A stretch of DNA of 64,000 bases, taken from RFSX01 sp964567435 (lineage in GTDB: Bacteria > Bacteroidota > Bacteroidia > Chitinophagales > Saprospiraceae). The notes under the pieces were generated by a model. That model was not told the DNA's origin and did no database searches. It saw only the letters and a program-made list of their open reading frames with translations. The stretch is taken from the NCBI GenBank assembly GCA_964567435.1, contig CAZMMQ010000010.1, positions 1 through 64,000 on the forward strand, given 5' to 3'. A program made the position numbers and the translations under genes. Shown here piece after piece: positions 37,901-46,254 of the stretch (positions are counted from its first letter, which is position 1; each line of letters begins with the position of its first letter).

Positions 37901-40042
37901 GCGGTTTCCATTTCTACAATGACTACTCAAGATACCGATTGTGAAACAGATAATGGCTCCATAAGCATTACTGCGACAGGCGGTACTGCCCCATATATGT
38001 ATAGTATCGATGGAGGAGTAACCTTTAATGTTAATCCACTCTTTACAAATCTAAGTGATGGTCTCTATAGTATCATCGTTAATGACGCTAGAAGCTGTTC
38101 TGATTCTGGTTTGGCTACAATCGATGGTCCAGACCCACTCTTGGTAATGGAGAATAATTTTGATGACACAGATTGTGATTTAGATAATGGACGAATAGTT
38201 ATATCTGCATCAGGAGGAACTCCTCCTTATACCTATAGCATAGATGGCGTCACTTTTGGAACTAGTAATGAATTCACTGATCTTGCTCCAGGACAATATA
38301 ATGTGGTCATTAGAGATGACCAAAATTGTCAAGAAATCATCAACAATATTGACATAGGTGAACCTGAATGCAGCACTGGAGCAATAGGAGATTTTGTATT
38401 CGAAGACAGAAATGGTGATGGTACGCAAAATCCTGGAGAACCAGGTATTCCTGGAGTTAGGGTTGAGTTATTCAATGGCAATGATATTTTGATAGGTATT
38501 GAGATAACAGATTCTAATGGAAACTTCTTATTTGAAGACCTGCCTGGAGGAGATTTTTATCTCAGGTTTACCAGATTGGATGATTTCGCAGCTACTTTCC
38601 CTAATACTTCAGGTGACACCAATACAGATAGTGATGTAGATGATTCTAATGGGCCATTTACGACCCCAATATTTAATCTTGGTGATGGTGAAATTGACTT
38701 CAGCAGAGACTTAGGTGTATTCCGATGCATTCCAATTGGTGAAAATATCTGGTTCGATTTTAATGAGGATGGCATTAGAGATAATGATGAAAATGGTATT
38801 AATGGTGTTCAAGTAGAGCTATTTAGAATGGTAGGAGGATTTTGGGTTAAAACGGATATCACGTTTTCTGGCCATAGACCTGGGACAGGTTCTGAAGACG
38901 GTTATTTTAAGTTCTGTGCGCCGCCAGGAACCTATTATCTCCAGTTTATAACCTCTGAGAATAGAATAGTCACTACCATTCCTAATAGGGGAGGTGACGA
39001 AACCAGGGATAGTGATTTGACAAATAGATTTGGGCCTAGTACAACTGATGAGTTTACTGTCCAATCAGGTGATACCAGATGTGATATTGGAGCTGGATAT
39101 GTGCCAGCAGGTAGTATTGGCGATTTTGTTTGGTTGGATTCTAATACTAACGGACTAAGAGATGCAGATGAACCTGGAATGCCTGGCGTAATGGTACAAG
39201 CTATTAATTCAGAAGGGAATATGCTTGCCTTAGCCAATACAGATAGCAATGGAAATTATGTATTGGATTTTTTGCCACAAGATGAATATTATGTTCGCTT
39301 TACCTTGCCTGAAGGATTTGTTGCTACAGCTGCTAATGTAGGTGTGGATGAATCCAGAGATAGTGACGTAGATGGTAGTAACGGCCCTAATACAACACCA
39401 CTGATTTTAGTGGTTCCAGGAGCACATGTCAATGCGGATGCTGGTCTCTTATCTAGTGCTTTGCCAGTAACATGGCTAGGAATTTCTGGTAAGAAAAAAG
39501 AAAGTTATAATGAAATAATGTGGTCTGTTGGGCAAGAGAAGAATGTTAGTCATTACGAGCTGCAGTCAGCAAATCAGGAGCCAATAGACTTCGTGTCAAT
39601 AGGGTCTGTAGACTCAGAGCATTCGACTTTCCCAGGAATCCTAGAATATGCATTGGAAGATTTTGATTTTGATTCAGGCTTGAATTACTATAGAGTCAAG
39701 CAGTTTGATTTTGATGGTAAATTTTCATTCTCTGATGTTATCAGTATAAATAATGATACATCTAGTGATGAAAGACCGTTTAGGTTAAATATCTATCCAA
39801 ATCCAGTTAGTGAAGAGCTCAAGATTGGATTGGAATTATTTAGTAGCGCAGAGACCATTGATGTAAGATTGTATGACCAGTTAGGTCAACTAATGTCTTC
39901 TGGAAAAATATTAGATTTTGAACTGGAGAGAGGATTGAAGACATATCCATTGGATGTAACATCTTTGGATACTGGGGTATATACCTTGGAGATTAGAGTA
40001 GATGACAGGTTGGAAGTTAGAAAAATTGCGATTGCCAAATAA
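34922..40042 (+). CDS. T9SS-secreted SprB-repeat and SdrD_B surface protein, 1706 residues
   Basis: Signal peptide (about 1-20: MIKNSIVFIVLLCLPFVAYN), a jelly-roll-like N-terminal domain (about 25-195), one divergent SprB repeat (about 199-280), a beta-propeller-like region (about 280-680), then a Cys-rich CACP segment. Five SprB repeats of exactly 78 residues follow (about 759-1148), then three SdrD_B-like domains (about 1154-1511) with the DxNGNGxxDxxE type of calcium-binding loop (DRNGDGTQNPGEPG). A beta-sandwich segment and a T9SS type A sorting domain (IYPNPVSEELKI, about 1628-1706) close the protein. SprB repeats occur in the Flavobacterium gliding adhesin SprB, so a cell-surface adhesin role is reasonable, but no gliding genes are here. 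The ATG at 34922 is preferred over a TTG nine bases upstream. A terminator follows. Confidence 0.87.
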   Translation: MIKNSIVFIVLLCLPFVAYNQCMSSYAQQSGLSGLPSTAIWTSVPNLVGSPDGMGAEILSFTPLNPGESTSILGVWDFGITVPCNATIDMVSFNVVRRNDAAAGDVRDATALLRFDDFTVSTVNGADQITPFVNSTTTFETATISPAGGWGTVLTPDIINDPLFGLLLTFENLSGTETGFPIIDAVEMEVCFTVNGAPQSPITATILDQEDNLCGPSSSGSLTINATGSTGDFEYSIDGGTTWLTNNVFTSIPTGTYQVMVRDTDLSCITDLGPYFVGCNPGQILQVGDAIYTCLPTSSDPVTLAIDRVQELNTFFNNGMVDVDVSSLLQSEAFTWTTSDLGGSVFGVTVDDDLNIYTGLSSLFNLISPISSPDFIRIDGVTGVPTVLATLPGTAGMGQLEYHSACDQVFLTNLDDGMIYRFDTNGNLLSSFDPLGPDDGIDGLAPLGERLVALSFNPAEGRLYYSVWANDAIDNGMRNTIRSVAIDPVSCDFVAATDIQEFVMPFISETESSSSNFSMPVLDIEFSLSGNMLLISESGFNSTVPITLPHTGRILRIDGMTTAWSLVNNPPAGNMDYQYQIGTVNDGTNALGGVDFAYAGMGAGGCVSDEEAFILATGDALRGVDCTVGGCVYGLQYIPIEGGRPETSVLVDLARAPDSQQKGFFGDVDVITGCCPCACPALDFTIDASDVNLCSGEMATLCVTTSAGASPPFTYLWDDGSITNCITVSPTSTTVYMVDITDGNMCMYTESVTINLSPTLSINDLNEVNNTSCTAAIGSITIDALGGTAPLTFSIDGGATSFTTNSFTDLAAGTYDIVVTDAFGCMVTSSTTLTGPSPITSSATSTGDTECNSDNGTITITASGGTAPLMYSIDGGVTFSPNPLFSNVMEGSYSIVISDAGSCTVTDMVTVVGPGVITSTATTTQDTDCILDNGTITITAMGGTPPIMYSIDMGVTFSPNSVFNNVMEGVYDIIVSDAGGCTAELMATVAGPNAVSISTMTTQDTDCETDNGSISITATGGTAPYMYSIDGGVTFNVNPLFTNLSDGLYSIIVNDARSCSDSGLATIDGPDPLLVMENNFDDTDCDLDNGRIVISASGGTPPYTYSIDGVTFGTSNEFTDLAPGQYNVVIRDDQNCQEIINNIDIGEPECSTGAIGDFVFEDRNGDGTQNPGEPGIPGVRVELFNGNDILIGIEITDSNGNFLFEDLPGGDFYLRFTRLDDFAATFPNTSGDTNTDSDVDDSNGPFTTPIFNLGDGEIDFSRDLGVFRCIPIGENIWFDFNEDGIRDNDENGINGVQVELFRMVGGFWVKTDITFSGHRPGTGSEDGYFKFCAPPGTYYLQFITSENRIVTTIPNRGGDETRDSDLTNRFGPSTTDEFTVQSGDTRCDIGAGYVPAGSIGDFVWLDSNTNGLRDADEPGMPGVMVQAINSEGNMLALANTDSNGNYVLDFLPQDEYYVRFTLPEGFVATAANVGVDESRDSDVDGSNGPNTTPLILVVPGAHVNADAGLLSSALPVTWLGISGKKKESYNEIMWSVGQEKNVSHYELQSANQEPIDFVSIGSVDSEHSTFPGILEYALEDFDFDSGLNYYRVKQFDFDGKFSFSDVISINNDTSSDERPFRLNIYPNPVSEELKIGLELFSSAETIDVRLYDQLGQLMSSGKILDFELERGLKTYPLDVTSLDTGVYTLEIRVDDRLEVRKIAIAK
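37196..38365 (+). repeat. Five tandem SprB repeats, exactly 234 bp each
   Basis: Repeat units begin at 37196, 37430, 37664, 37898 and 38132, a constant period of 234 bp (78 residues). Each carries a core of the form GTITITASGGTAP followed by YSIDGG and ending near VVGP. Positions of the invariant glycine and proline are kept, while nucleotides differ between copies, which suggests purifying selection on a fixed unit length rather than very recent duplication. Confidence 0.8.
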
Positions 40043-40071
40043 CTAATTATTATAAATTAATACAACGCTGG

Positions 40072-40112
40072 TGAGGCTGGATTCTTGAAAGAGTTCAGCC
40101 TCATTTTTTTTA
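40072..40112 (+). terminator. Intrinsic terminator after the SprB-repeat protein gene
   Basis: TGAGGCTG (40072-40079) pairs with CAGCCTCA (40096-40103), and pairing continues inward with two G-T wobbles. A run of nine T residues follows. It lies 30 bases after the stop codon and terminates the plus strand. Confidence 0.87.
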
Positions 40113-40123
40113 GTAGTGACTTC

Positions 40124-41449
40124 TTACTCAAAAAGTGAATTCTGATTTTTACGATCTTTACCATCCTCTTCTGTTAGGTTAAAGACACCAGGTGTCGATT
40201 GAGCTTTGTCTTCAAGTAATTCTAGATCATCATCTAGTTCTAATTCTTGTATCTGTGGTATGGCATTGCCGGCTATCCCTTTAAATGAATTGTACATATA
40301 ATTGGTATTGAGTAATACTTTTTGGAGTTGTTTTTCTCTTTTCTTCCAATGCCCCTCCATGGCTCTTTTTTCCTTCAGTAGATCGGTTTGCATTTGGGTA
40401 AATCCTTCTACGATGGCTTCTATTTGAAGTTTGAATTCGTTGCTGGTTAGATATTGGTAGAGCATAGCCATTTTTTCACCTTTATTTTCTTGTGATGTGG
40501 CCATAGTCGAGATAGCAATAATATTTTCTCTGAGTACTAAAGATAATCCTTTGAACTCTTCGAAGGTGCATACCCATATACCATCTATCAGTGTCATCCT
40601 GTCTACTCCCTTAGGCAAAGCATCAGTGATAATCACACCGATGTGAGCGCCTTTCTCCCTGATGTCATTCCTAAATTTTTCTATCCATGAGCGCTGAAAT
40701 TCTTTGGTTCGTTTACTCTCATAATAGATAAGACCACAACTAGGATTATTATAAGTTTTGACGAGTTGCAGGCAGTCAGCCCCTCGAGCCCCTTTCTTGA
40801 TCTCTTCTATCTCATCTAGTGGAAATTTGGTTCTGAGCCATTCTTCTATTGCCAATTCTTGCACCTCTCCTTGTAGTTGCATAGAGCCTTGCTCCTGCTT
40901 GCGCTTCATTTCCTGTACGAGCTTCTTTTGATCGTCTATTTGTTTTTGATATTCTCTCTCCTTGAGTTGGAATTCTTCGATAGCTTTCTGGCGTCCTTTC
41001 TGTTCTATTACGGCACTCTTTTCCAGCAACTGCTTTTCCATTTGGAGAAGCAAATCACTTTCTCTCTCTTCCATTTCCTTTTGCTGGCGGATAAGATTTA
41101 ACTCCTTTTCTTTGAGAGCTCTGTTTTCTTTACGCTTGTCTTCATTTTCTTTTTTTAAAGAGTCGACTTCGAGAGTAAGAGAAGACAATTTTTCCTTTTC
41201 AAGGATAGCCATTTGAGCAGCCAACTTTTCTTCTAACTTAACCTTGAAAATTTCGTTCTCCTTTGATTTGGTTAGTTGGAAGGCTTTTTTCTCTTCTTCA
41301 AATACAGATAACTTATTCTGATAAATCCGATTATTAGTTGCCATCTTCTTTTCAAACTCCTGCTGTAGCTGTGCTTGCACCTGTCCAGCAATAGCTTCTT
41401 CTACATCAAAAGCATGTGAACAGCTAGGGCATTGAATCTTGTCTTGCAT
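40124..41449 (-). CDS. DUF2130 domain protein, 441 residues
   Basis: The N-terminus has a Cys pair reminiscent of a zinc finger (QCPSC, then AFDVEEA). A very long coiled-coil follows (about 25-200), rich in Lys, Glu and Gln. The C-terminal domain (about 205-360) has the DUF2130 pattern: LAIEEWLRTKFPLDEIEEI, GADCLQLV, CGLIYYESKRTKEFQRSWIEKF, and GVIITDALPKG. DUF2130 is a PD-(D/E)XK-like nuclease fold in proposals from the literature, with the Glu and Lys of the YESKRTK block in the right place. That activity is inference, and whether the protein acts on DNA is unknown. It is the last of three minus-strand genes after gpsA and yidC, about 90 bases from gpsA. Confidence 0.82.
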   Translation of the reverse strand: MQDKIQCPSCSHAFDVEEAIAGQVQAQLQQEFEKKMATNNRIYQNKLSVFEEEKKAFQLTKSKENEIFKVKLEEKLAAQMAILEKEKLSSLTLEVDSLKKENEDKRKENRALKEKELNLIRQQKEMEERESDLLLQMEKQLLEKSAVIEQKGRQKAIEEFQLKEREYQKQIDDQKKLVQEMKRKQEQGSMQLQGEVQELAIEEWLRTKFPLDEIEEIKKGARGADCLQLVKTYNNPSCGLIYYESKRTKEFQRSWIEKFRNDIREKGAHIGVIITDALPKGVDRMTLIDGIWVCTFEEFKGLSLVLRENIIAISTMATSQENKGEKMAMLYQYLTSNEFKLQIEAIVEGFTQMQTDLLKEKRAMEGHWKKREKQLQKVLLNTNYMYNSFKGIAGNAIPQIQELELDDDLELLEDKAQSTPGVFNLTEEDGKDRKNQNSLFE

Positions 41450-41538
41450 ATCAGAATTGGTTACTAACTTGTATGAATCAAATTTAATATATGATTCACA
41501 ATGTAGGGATTACTGTGCATTACACCTTCACGAAAGGT

Positions 41539-42570
41539 CTATAGAAAATCAACATCCTCTTCCAATTCTGTGTGCAAAAGTTCGACCATTGCTTTTTTGA
41601 TAGGTTGACCTTCATACACCACTTGGTATAACGTCTTGATTACGGGAGTTTTAAGGGTAGAAGCTTTAGAAATGGCTTGTGCTATACGAATCGTTCTGTA
41701 TCCTTCAGCAACCTCTGACATATCATCAAAAATATCTGCTAATTTGATTCCTGTACCTAATTTATAACCAAAAGTAAAGTTTCGACTATTTGTACTTGTA
41801 GTGGTAGCTATTAAATCACCAATCCCAGCAGTCCCAAAGAAAGGTGTCTCAACTGCTCCAACTGATTTTGAGATCAATATCATTTCTCGGAGCCCTCTGG
41901 TAATCAGTAACGCTTGCATATTTTTTCCAAAACCAATTCCATTCAATACACCAGAAGCGATGGCAATCGTGTTTTTTAATGCACCAGCCAATTCAATGCC
42001 TTTTAGATGATGTGACCCATATACTATAAATAATCTATCAGATAATACTTCTCGTCCTAATTTTATGACTTCCTCAAAAGATGATGCAATGACTGAGGCG
42101 GCAGGCTGGCCTTCTAAGATTTCTTTAGAGAGATTAGGGCCAGCCAATGCACCAATTCTGATAACACTTGTCTCTTGGCTAATCACCTCACTCATTGTAA
42201 ATACACTCTTTTTAATTTCTGACAGTGTGGTGGCTGTCTCAAAAGCTGGTGAGGTATCAAGACCCTTAGTCGCATGTATCATTATGTGTCCAGGTCCAAC
42301 GTGAGGTGACAAACTACGTATAGCTGAGCGAAAGTGTTCTGAAGGTATAACTGGAAAGATTAATCGGCACTCTTCACCCAATTGTGCCAAATCTAATGTG
42401 GCTTTTATGTTCTTTGATAAGGCATAACCCTTAATACTATGATGGTTATTTATCTCATCCAGAATCTCTGGTCGGCGTGTACATATAAGCACTTCCTGAC
42501 TCTTGCTTAATAACTGAGCTATTGTAATTCCAAACGAACCTGATCCTAATACTCCTACCTTCAAAGACAT
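41539..42570 (-). CDS. gpsA: NAD(P)H-dependent glycerol-3-phosphate dehydrogenase
   Basis: Reduces dihydroxyacetone phosphate to sn-glycerol-3-phosphate, the backbone of membrane phospholipids. The 343 residues fit the family. Visible: the Rossmann motif VLGSGSFGI (7-15), the VIPSEHFR block (near 74-81), ATKGLD, GALAGPNLSKEI, the catalytic lysine region ELAGALKNTIAIASGV with the GIGFGKNMQALLITRGLREM helix that follows, and FGTAGIGDLIATTTSTNSRN. The gene starts 16 bases after yidC ends, so it is in the same minus-strand operon. Linking membrane protein insertion and lipid synthesis genes is common but the pairing is not a strict rule. Confidence 0.94.
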   Translation of the reverse strand: MSLKVGVLGSGSFGITIAQLLSKSQEVLICTRRPEILDEINNHHSIKGYALSKNIKATLDLAQLGEECRLIFPVIPSEHFRSAIRSLSPHVGPGHIMIHATKGLDTSPAFETATTLSEIKKSVFTMSEVISQETSVIRIGALAGPNLSKEILEGQPAASVIASSFEEVIKLGREVLSDRLFIVYGSHHLKGIELAGALKNTIAIASGVLNGIGFGKNMQALLITRGLREMILISKSVGAVETPFFGTAGIGDLIATTTSTNSRNFTFGYKLGTGIKLADIFDDMSEVAEGYRTIRIAQAISKASTLKTPVIKTLYQVVYEGQPIKKAMVELLHTELEEDVDFL

Positions 42571-42586
42571 GAGGTCAATATACCAA

Positions 42587-44464
42587 TTATTTGCGCCTTT
42601 TCTTTTTTGCTGTCACATTGGTTTTTGACTTTTGGAGTTCTTGTTGCTGCTTCATGGCTTCCTCCAATCTAGACTGGAAACCACCTTTCTTTTTCGGTTT
42701 GTTTTTTTGAGTTTCAAGCTCCAGCCTGAGCTTATCATCATCGAAGACAAATTTCTTGGTGATCACGGTTTGGGCTATATTGAACATGTTGCTGAAAAAC
42801 ATATACACAGTCAGACCGGATGCATAATTATTGAAGAAGAATAAGAAAGTAATCGGCATGATATACTGTATGTATTTCATTGCAGGGTTTGCAGACATAT
42901 CCATGTGTCTCATATTATAGTATGAGTAGATTATGGTAGTGACGGCCCATAGCAGAGTAAATAAACTGATATGTGATCCAAAGGCAGGTAATTCAAACGG
43001 CAATCTGGCAATGACATCAAAAGAAGAAAGATCTGTCGCCCACAAAAATGACTCTTGTCTAAAGGTAATACTGGCCGGAAAGAATCTGAAAAGGGCATAC
43101 CATATTGGCATCTGCACAATCATCGGTAAGCAGCCTCCAAGAGGACTCACTCCATATTCCCTATACATCTTCATCGTCTCCATCTGCACTTTTTGGTTGT
43201 CATCAGGAAATTTCTCCCTTAACCCTGCAATCTCCGGTTTGAGCAATCCCATTTTTGCTTGAGAGTGCAACATTTTATACATCAAAGGATACAGAATCAT
43301 CTTGATTATAAAAATGAGGACAATAATCACGATACCTTTACTTCCTATAAACTTGGATAACCAATTGAATGAGGGCCTTATAAGCCACCTATTGATTGTG
43401 CCGAATATGGATCGTCCAAAAGGAATGATTTGCTCTAACGAATTATCAAATGCTAATAATTGATTGAATTCATTAGGACCTATATATATACTCGACTCTA
43501 TAGATTCCTGATTTGTGAAGTCTAAGGCATATTCATATTCAGTCTTTATGATTTTGAGAGTTGGATTATCCTTTTCTGTGGCAACGGTCTCAAACCGTCC
43601 ATTCTCCATTTTTTTATTCTTCGCAATAATCGAGGTATTGAAAAACTGGTTGACATGGGATACCCATTCTACAGGGTTTTTTACTTCTTCTGTATCATCA
43701 CCTCTACAGTTACAATAATCTGAAGTCTCATCAGTCTCCCTGAAGTATACAGTCGAATAATATTTTTCAAAATTTGTATTGAGTTCTATTCTATCAAGGT
43801 AATTATGCCACCTGAATTTCATTTTACCTGCAGATTGATCTAACATATTAGCCATACCTATCAGTTGTAGGCTATGGTCCAAGGTATAGCTATCAGGATT
43901 TAAAACATACTTCTGTACAATCGCCTGACCACCTCCAAGACTCGCGGTCATTGTGATCGTATTACCACTTATACTAGGGCTAAAGTTGAGATTTGCCGTA
44001 CTTATATTTCCATGACTCCTTGTAGGGATAAAGTATTCAAAACTGTTCTTTTCATTCTCCATTAGATAGAGAGGATTCTCCTGCTGCTCATAGTTTTCAT
44101 CTTCAGTCAGCTTGACGAATTCTTTGAGAAGGGCTTTTTTGATTACACCACCTTTAGAATCAAAAGTGACTTTTAGATGCTTATTCTCCAGCACCCCTTC
44201 TTGCGATTCGCCGGTCATGGCAGCTGCAAAGGACCCATAAGTGTTGGTCGCCTTAGCCATAGCAACAGAGTCCGAGGCGTTAAGCGTCGTTTGTTGTTGT
44301 ACTTGCTTTGTCGTATTGAGAGGCTCTACCAACTCCGCTTGAGCAATAGAGTCTTGTATAATTTGTTGTCGGGCTATCTGTTCTTTGCTTGGTGCGGTCA
44401 AATACCAATATCCAACAAACAAAATGAATAAAAGCAGTAGGCCTATACGTTGCGACTTTTCCAT
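42587..44464 (-). CDS. yidC: Membrane protein insertase YidC
   Basis: Inserts proteins into the inner membrane, alone or with Sec. Length from the ATG at 44464 is 625 residues, usual for Bacteroidota. Features: N-terminal membrane anchor (about 5-23, RIGLLLLFILFVGYWY), a large periplasmic beta domain (about 60-350), then five membrane segments with KMILYPLMYKMLHSQAKM and the cytoplasmic loop, the MPIWYALFRFFPASI block, and a basic C-terminal tail (KKKRRK). The open frame extends to 44551, but a candidate -7 element lies at 44524-44531, so the longer start would lie upstream of the predicted transcript start. The ATG at 44464 also gives the usual basic residues before the first segment. Confidence 0.93.
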   Translation of the reverse strand: MEKSQRIGLLLLFILFVGYWYLTAPSKEQIARQQIIQDSIAQAELVEPLNTTKQVQQQTTLNASDSVAMAKATNTYGSFAAAMTGESQEGVLENKHLKVTFDSKGGVIKKALLKEFVKLTEDENYEQQENPLYLMENEKNSFEYFIPTRSHGNISTANLNFSPSISGNTITMTASLGGGQAIVQKYVLNPDSYTLDHSLQLIGMANMLDQSAGKMKFRWHNYLDRIELNTNFEKYYSTVYFRETDETSDYCNCRGDDTEEVKNPVEWVSHVNQFFNTSIIAKNKKMENGRFETVATEKDNPTLKIIKTEYEYALDFTNQESIESSIYIGPNEFNQLLAFDNSLEQIIPFGRSIFGTINRWLIRPSFNWLSKFIGSKGIVIIVLIFIIKMILYPLMYKMLHSQAKMGLLKPEIAGLREKFPDDNQKVQMETMKMYREYGVSPLGGCLPMIVQMPIWYALFRFFPASITFRQESFLWATDLSSFDVIARLPFELPAFGSHISLFTLLWAVTTIIYSYYNMRHMDMSANPAMKYIQYIMPITFLFFFNNYASGLTVYMFFSNMFNIAQTVITKKFVFDDDKLRLELETQKNKPKKKGGFQSRLEEAMKQQQELQKSKTNVTAKKKRRK

Positions 44465-44523
44465 TCGGGTACTTAATCTATTGCAGATAGCCACAATGTG
44501 CAGCCTATCTTGAAATAAGGTCG

Positions 44524-44531
44524 CAAAGGTA
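44524..44531 (-). promoter_or_regulatory. Candidate -7 element for yidC
   Basis: On the minus strand this reads TACCTTTG (matching TAnnTTTG). It would start transcription near 44517, giving a leader of about 53 bases to the yidC ATG at 44464. No clear -33 box is visible. Confidence 0.5.
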
Positions 44532-44601
44532 CAATTTTGTATATAAGACACTAGTATTCATCTATATATGCTCAGAAGAATCTGACGAATTAATCCTAGG
44601 A

Positions 44602-44632
44602 TTGGATGGAGTCGGCGTATATCATAAGTTTG
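44602..44632 (+). promoter_or_regulatory. Candidate complete promoter for the COG2509 gene (TTG -33 and TAnnTTTG -7)
   Basis: TTG at 44602-44604, then a 20-base spacer, then TAAGTTTG at 44625-44632. Both boxes and the spacing fit the Bacteroidota consensus. Transcription would start near 44639, which is at the ATG at 44641. The TTG that begins the longest open frame is therefore better read as the -33 box. Confidence 0.6.
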
Positions 44633-44640
44633 CACTTCTA

Positions 44641-46200
44641 ATGGAAGAACTAGAAATTAAGGTATTACCGGAGCGACTTAATGATAAAAACTATATCATG
44701 AACCAGGTATATCGGACCCTCAAACTGAAAAGGGACGAAAACCTAAGCTTCAAAATCATTAAGAAATCTATAGATGCTCGTAAAGGACGGCCCAAATATT
44801 TATTGAAACTAAGGATAGGAACTTTCTATGAATTGGAGGCAAAGGACGACTTGGTCTATGGCCCCTTCTTAAATGTTAACTCCAAACCAGAGGTGATTAT
44901 AATAGGAGCTGGACCTGCCGGGTATTTTGCAGCCTTAGAATGCCTAGAGTCAGGGCTGAAACCTATAGTACTTGAACGAGGGAAGGATGTCAGAGAACGG
45001 CGGCGAGATTTGAGAGCTATACAGCAGTTTGGTGTAGTCAATCCTAATAGTAATTACTGCTTTGGTGAGGGCGGAGCAGGGACGTATTCAGATGGTAAGC
45101 TCTATACACGATCAAAGAAACGTGGAAAAATTCTCAAGACTTTGCAGATTTTGGTTGATCATGGAGCACAATCAGATATCTTGGTAGATGCCCATCCTCA
45201 TATTGGTAGTAATCAACTGCCCAAGATTATCAGTAATATCCGAGCAACGATTGTCAATCATGGTGGAGAAGTCAGATTCGGCAGTTTGGTTACTGATCTA
45301 ATCATTAAAGGAGGACAGTGCAAAGGAGTTATTGTTGATGAAAAAGAAGAAATTCTGGCGAGCCAAGTTATTCTAGCTACAGGCCATTCTGCCAGAATGG
45401 TATTTAGAATGTTAGATAGACTAAAGGTCAGTCTCGAACCCAAGCCGTTTGCCATAGGTGTCAGAATTGAGCATCCCCAGCCATTGATTGATGAAATTCA
45501 ATATGGTCAATATCCTAGAGAAGAGAACCTACCAGCAGCATCTTACAAACTCGTGACACAGGTATCTGGTTGTGGTGTCTTTTCTTTCTGTATGTGTCCT
45601 GGAGGGCTAATCGTACCTGCTGCAACAGCACCTGGTGAGCTGGTTGTCAACGGTATGAGCCTTTCTAAAAGAGATTCTCCTTTTGCAAATTCGGGTATCG
45701 TCACGGCAATCGAGACTGAGGAGTTAAGAGCAAGAGGATATACAGGAGTTTTTGGCAATTTGGAATTCCAACAGCAGATAGAGCAACAAATTTTTCAGCA
45801 TGGAGATGGGTCTCAGAAAGCACCAGCTCAAAATCTCATTGACTTCGTTAATGGACAGGACATGATTGATATTTCTGATAGCTCCTATATACCTGGTCTG
45901 TATAGAGCACCGTTACATGAATTAATCCCAGACTTCATTTACAATAGACTTAAGGAAGGTTTACTGGCTTTTTCTCGAAAAATGAATGGATATTTTACAG
46001 ATGAAGCACATGTAGTAGCTGTGGAAAGTAGGACAAGTTCGCCTGTAAGAATTCCAAGAAACCCAAGTTCTTTGCAACATCCTCAGGTCAAAAATCTATA
46101 CCCATGTGGAGAGGGTGCAGGATATGCAGGTGGTATATTATCTGCAGCAATGGATGGACAAAGGGTGGTGAAAGCTATCGCTGCGGCATTAAAAGTTTAA
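44641..46200 (+). CDS. FAD-dependent oxidoreductase of the COG2509 type, 519 residues
   Basis: A soluble flavoprotein of uncharacterised function. A short N-terminal domain (about 1-75) with VYRTLKLKRDENLSFKIIKK resembles that seen in this family. The FAD-binding Rossmann motif VIIIGAGPAGYFAAL (about 84-98) follows, then the RGKDVRERRRDL and FGEGGAGTYSDGKLYTR blocks, VILATGHSARMVF, and CMCPGGLIVPAATAPGELVVNGMS. The C-terminal LYPCGEGAGYAGGILSAAMDG closes the FAD site. Members of this group are annotated as NAD(FAD)-utilising dehydrogenases; the substrate is unknown. A start at ATG 44641 is favoured over the TTG 39 bases upstream because of the promoter elements. It is separated by 54 bases from the sigma factor gene on the same strand, with no terminator in between. 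Confidence 0.85.
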   Translation: MEELEIKVLPERLNDKNYIMNQVYRTLKLKRDENLSFKIIKKSIDARKGRPKYLLKLRIGTFYELEAKDDLVYGPFLNVNSKPEVIIIGAGPAGYFAALECLESGLKPIVLERGKDVRERRRDLRAIQQFGVVNPNSNYCFGEGGAGTYSDGKLYTRSKKRGKILKTLQILVDHGAQSDILVDAHPHIGSNQLPKIISNIRATIVNHGGEVRFGSLVTDLIIKGGQCKGVIVDEKEEILASQVILATGHSARMVFRMLDRLKVSLEPKPFAIGVRIEHPQPLIDEIQYGQYPREENLPAASYKLVTQVSGCGVFSFCMCPGGLIVPAATAPGELVVNGMSLSKRDSPFANSGIVTAIETEELRARGYTGVFGNLEFQQQIEQQIFQHGDGSQKAPAQNLIDFVNGQDMIDISDSSYIPGLYRAPLHELIPDFIYNRLKEGLLAFSRKMNGYFTDEAHVVAVESRTSSPVRIPRNPSSLQHPQVKNLYPCGEGAGYAGGILSAAMDGQRVVKAIAAALKV

Positions 46201-46254
46201 CACAAATTGTAATTTTAATTTCTTGCTATTAACACAACATGGCACCTATATTGA

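Noticed and set aside
37196..38365. Possible CRISPR array
   Set aside because: The 234-bp period is in-frame protein repeats (SprB) with divergent bases and no short conserved repeat or unique spacers; no cas genes are present.
40877..41216. Plus-strand open frames inside the DUF2130 gene
   Set aside because: Leu/Phe-rich antisense of a Lys/Glu-rich coiled coil; typical shadow frames.
44465..44551. Longer yidC reading frame from 44551
   Set aside because: A -7 element at 44524-44531 would lie inside it, and the extra 29 residues have no counterpart in YidC proteins.
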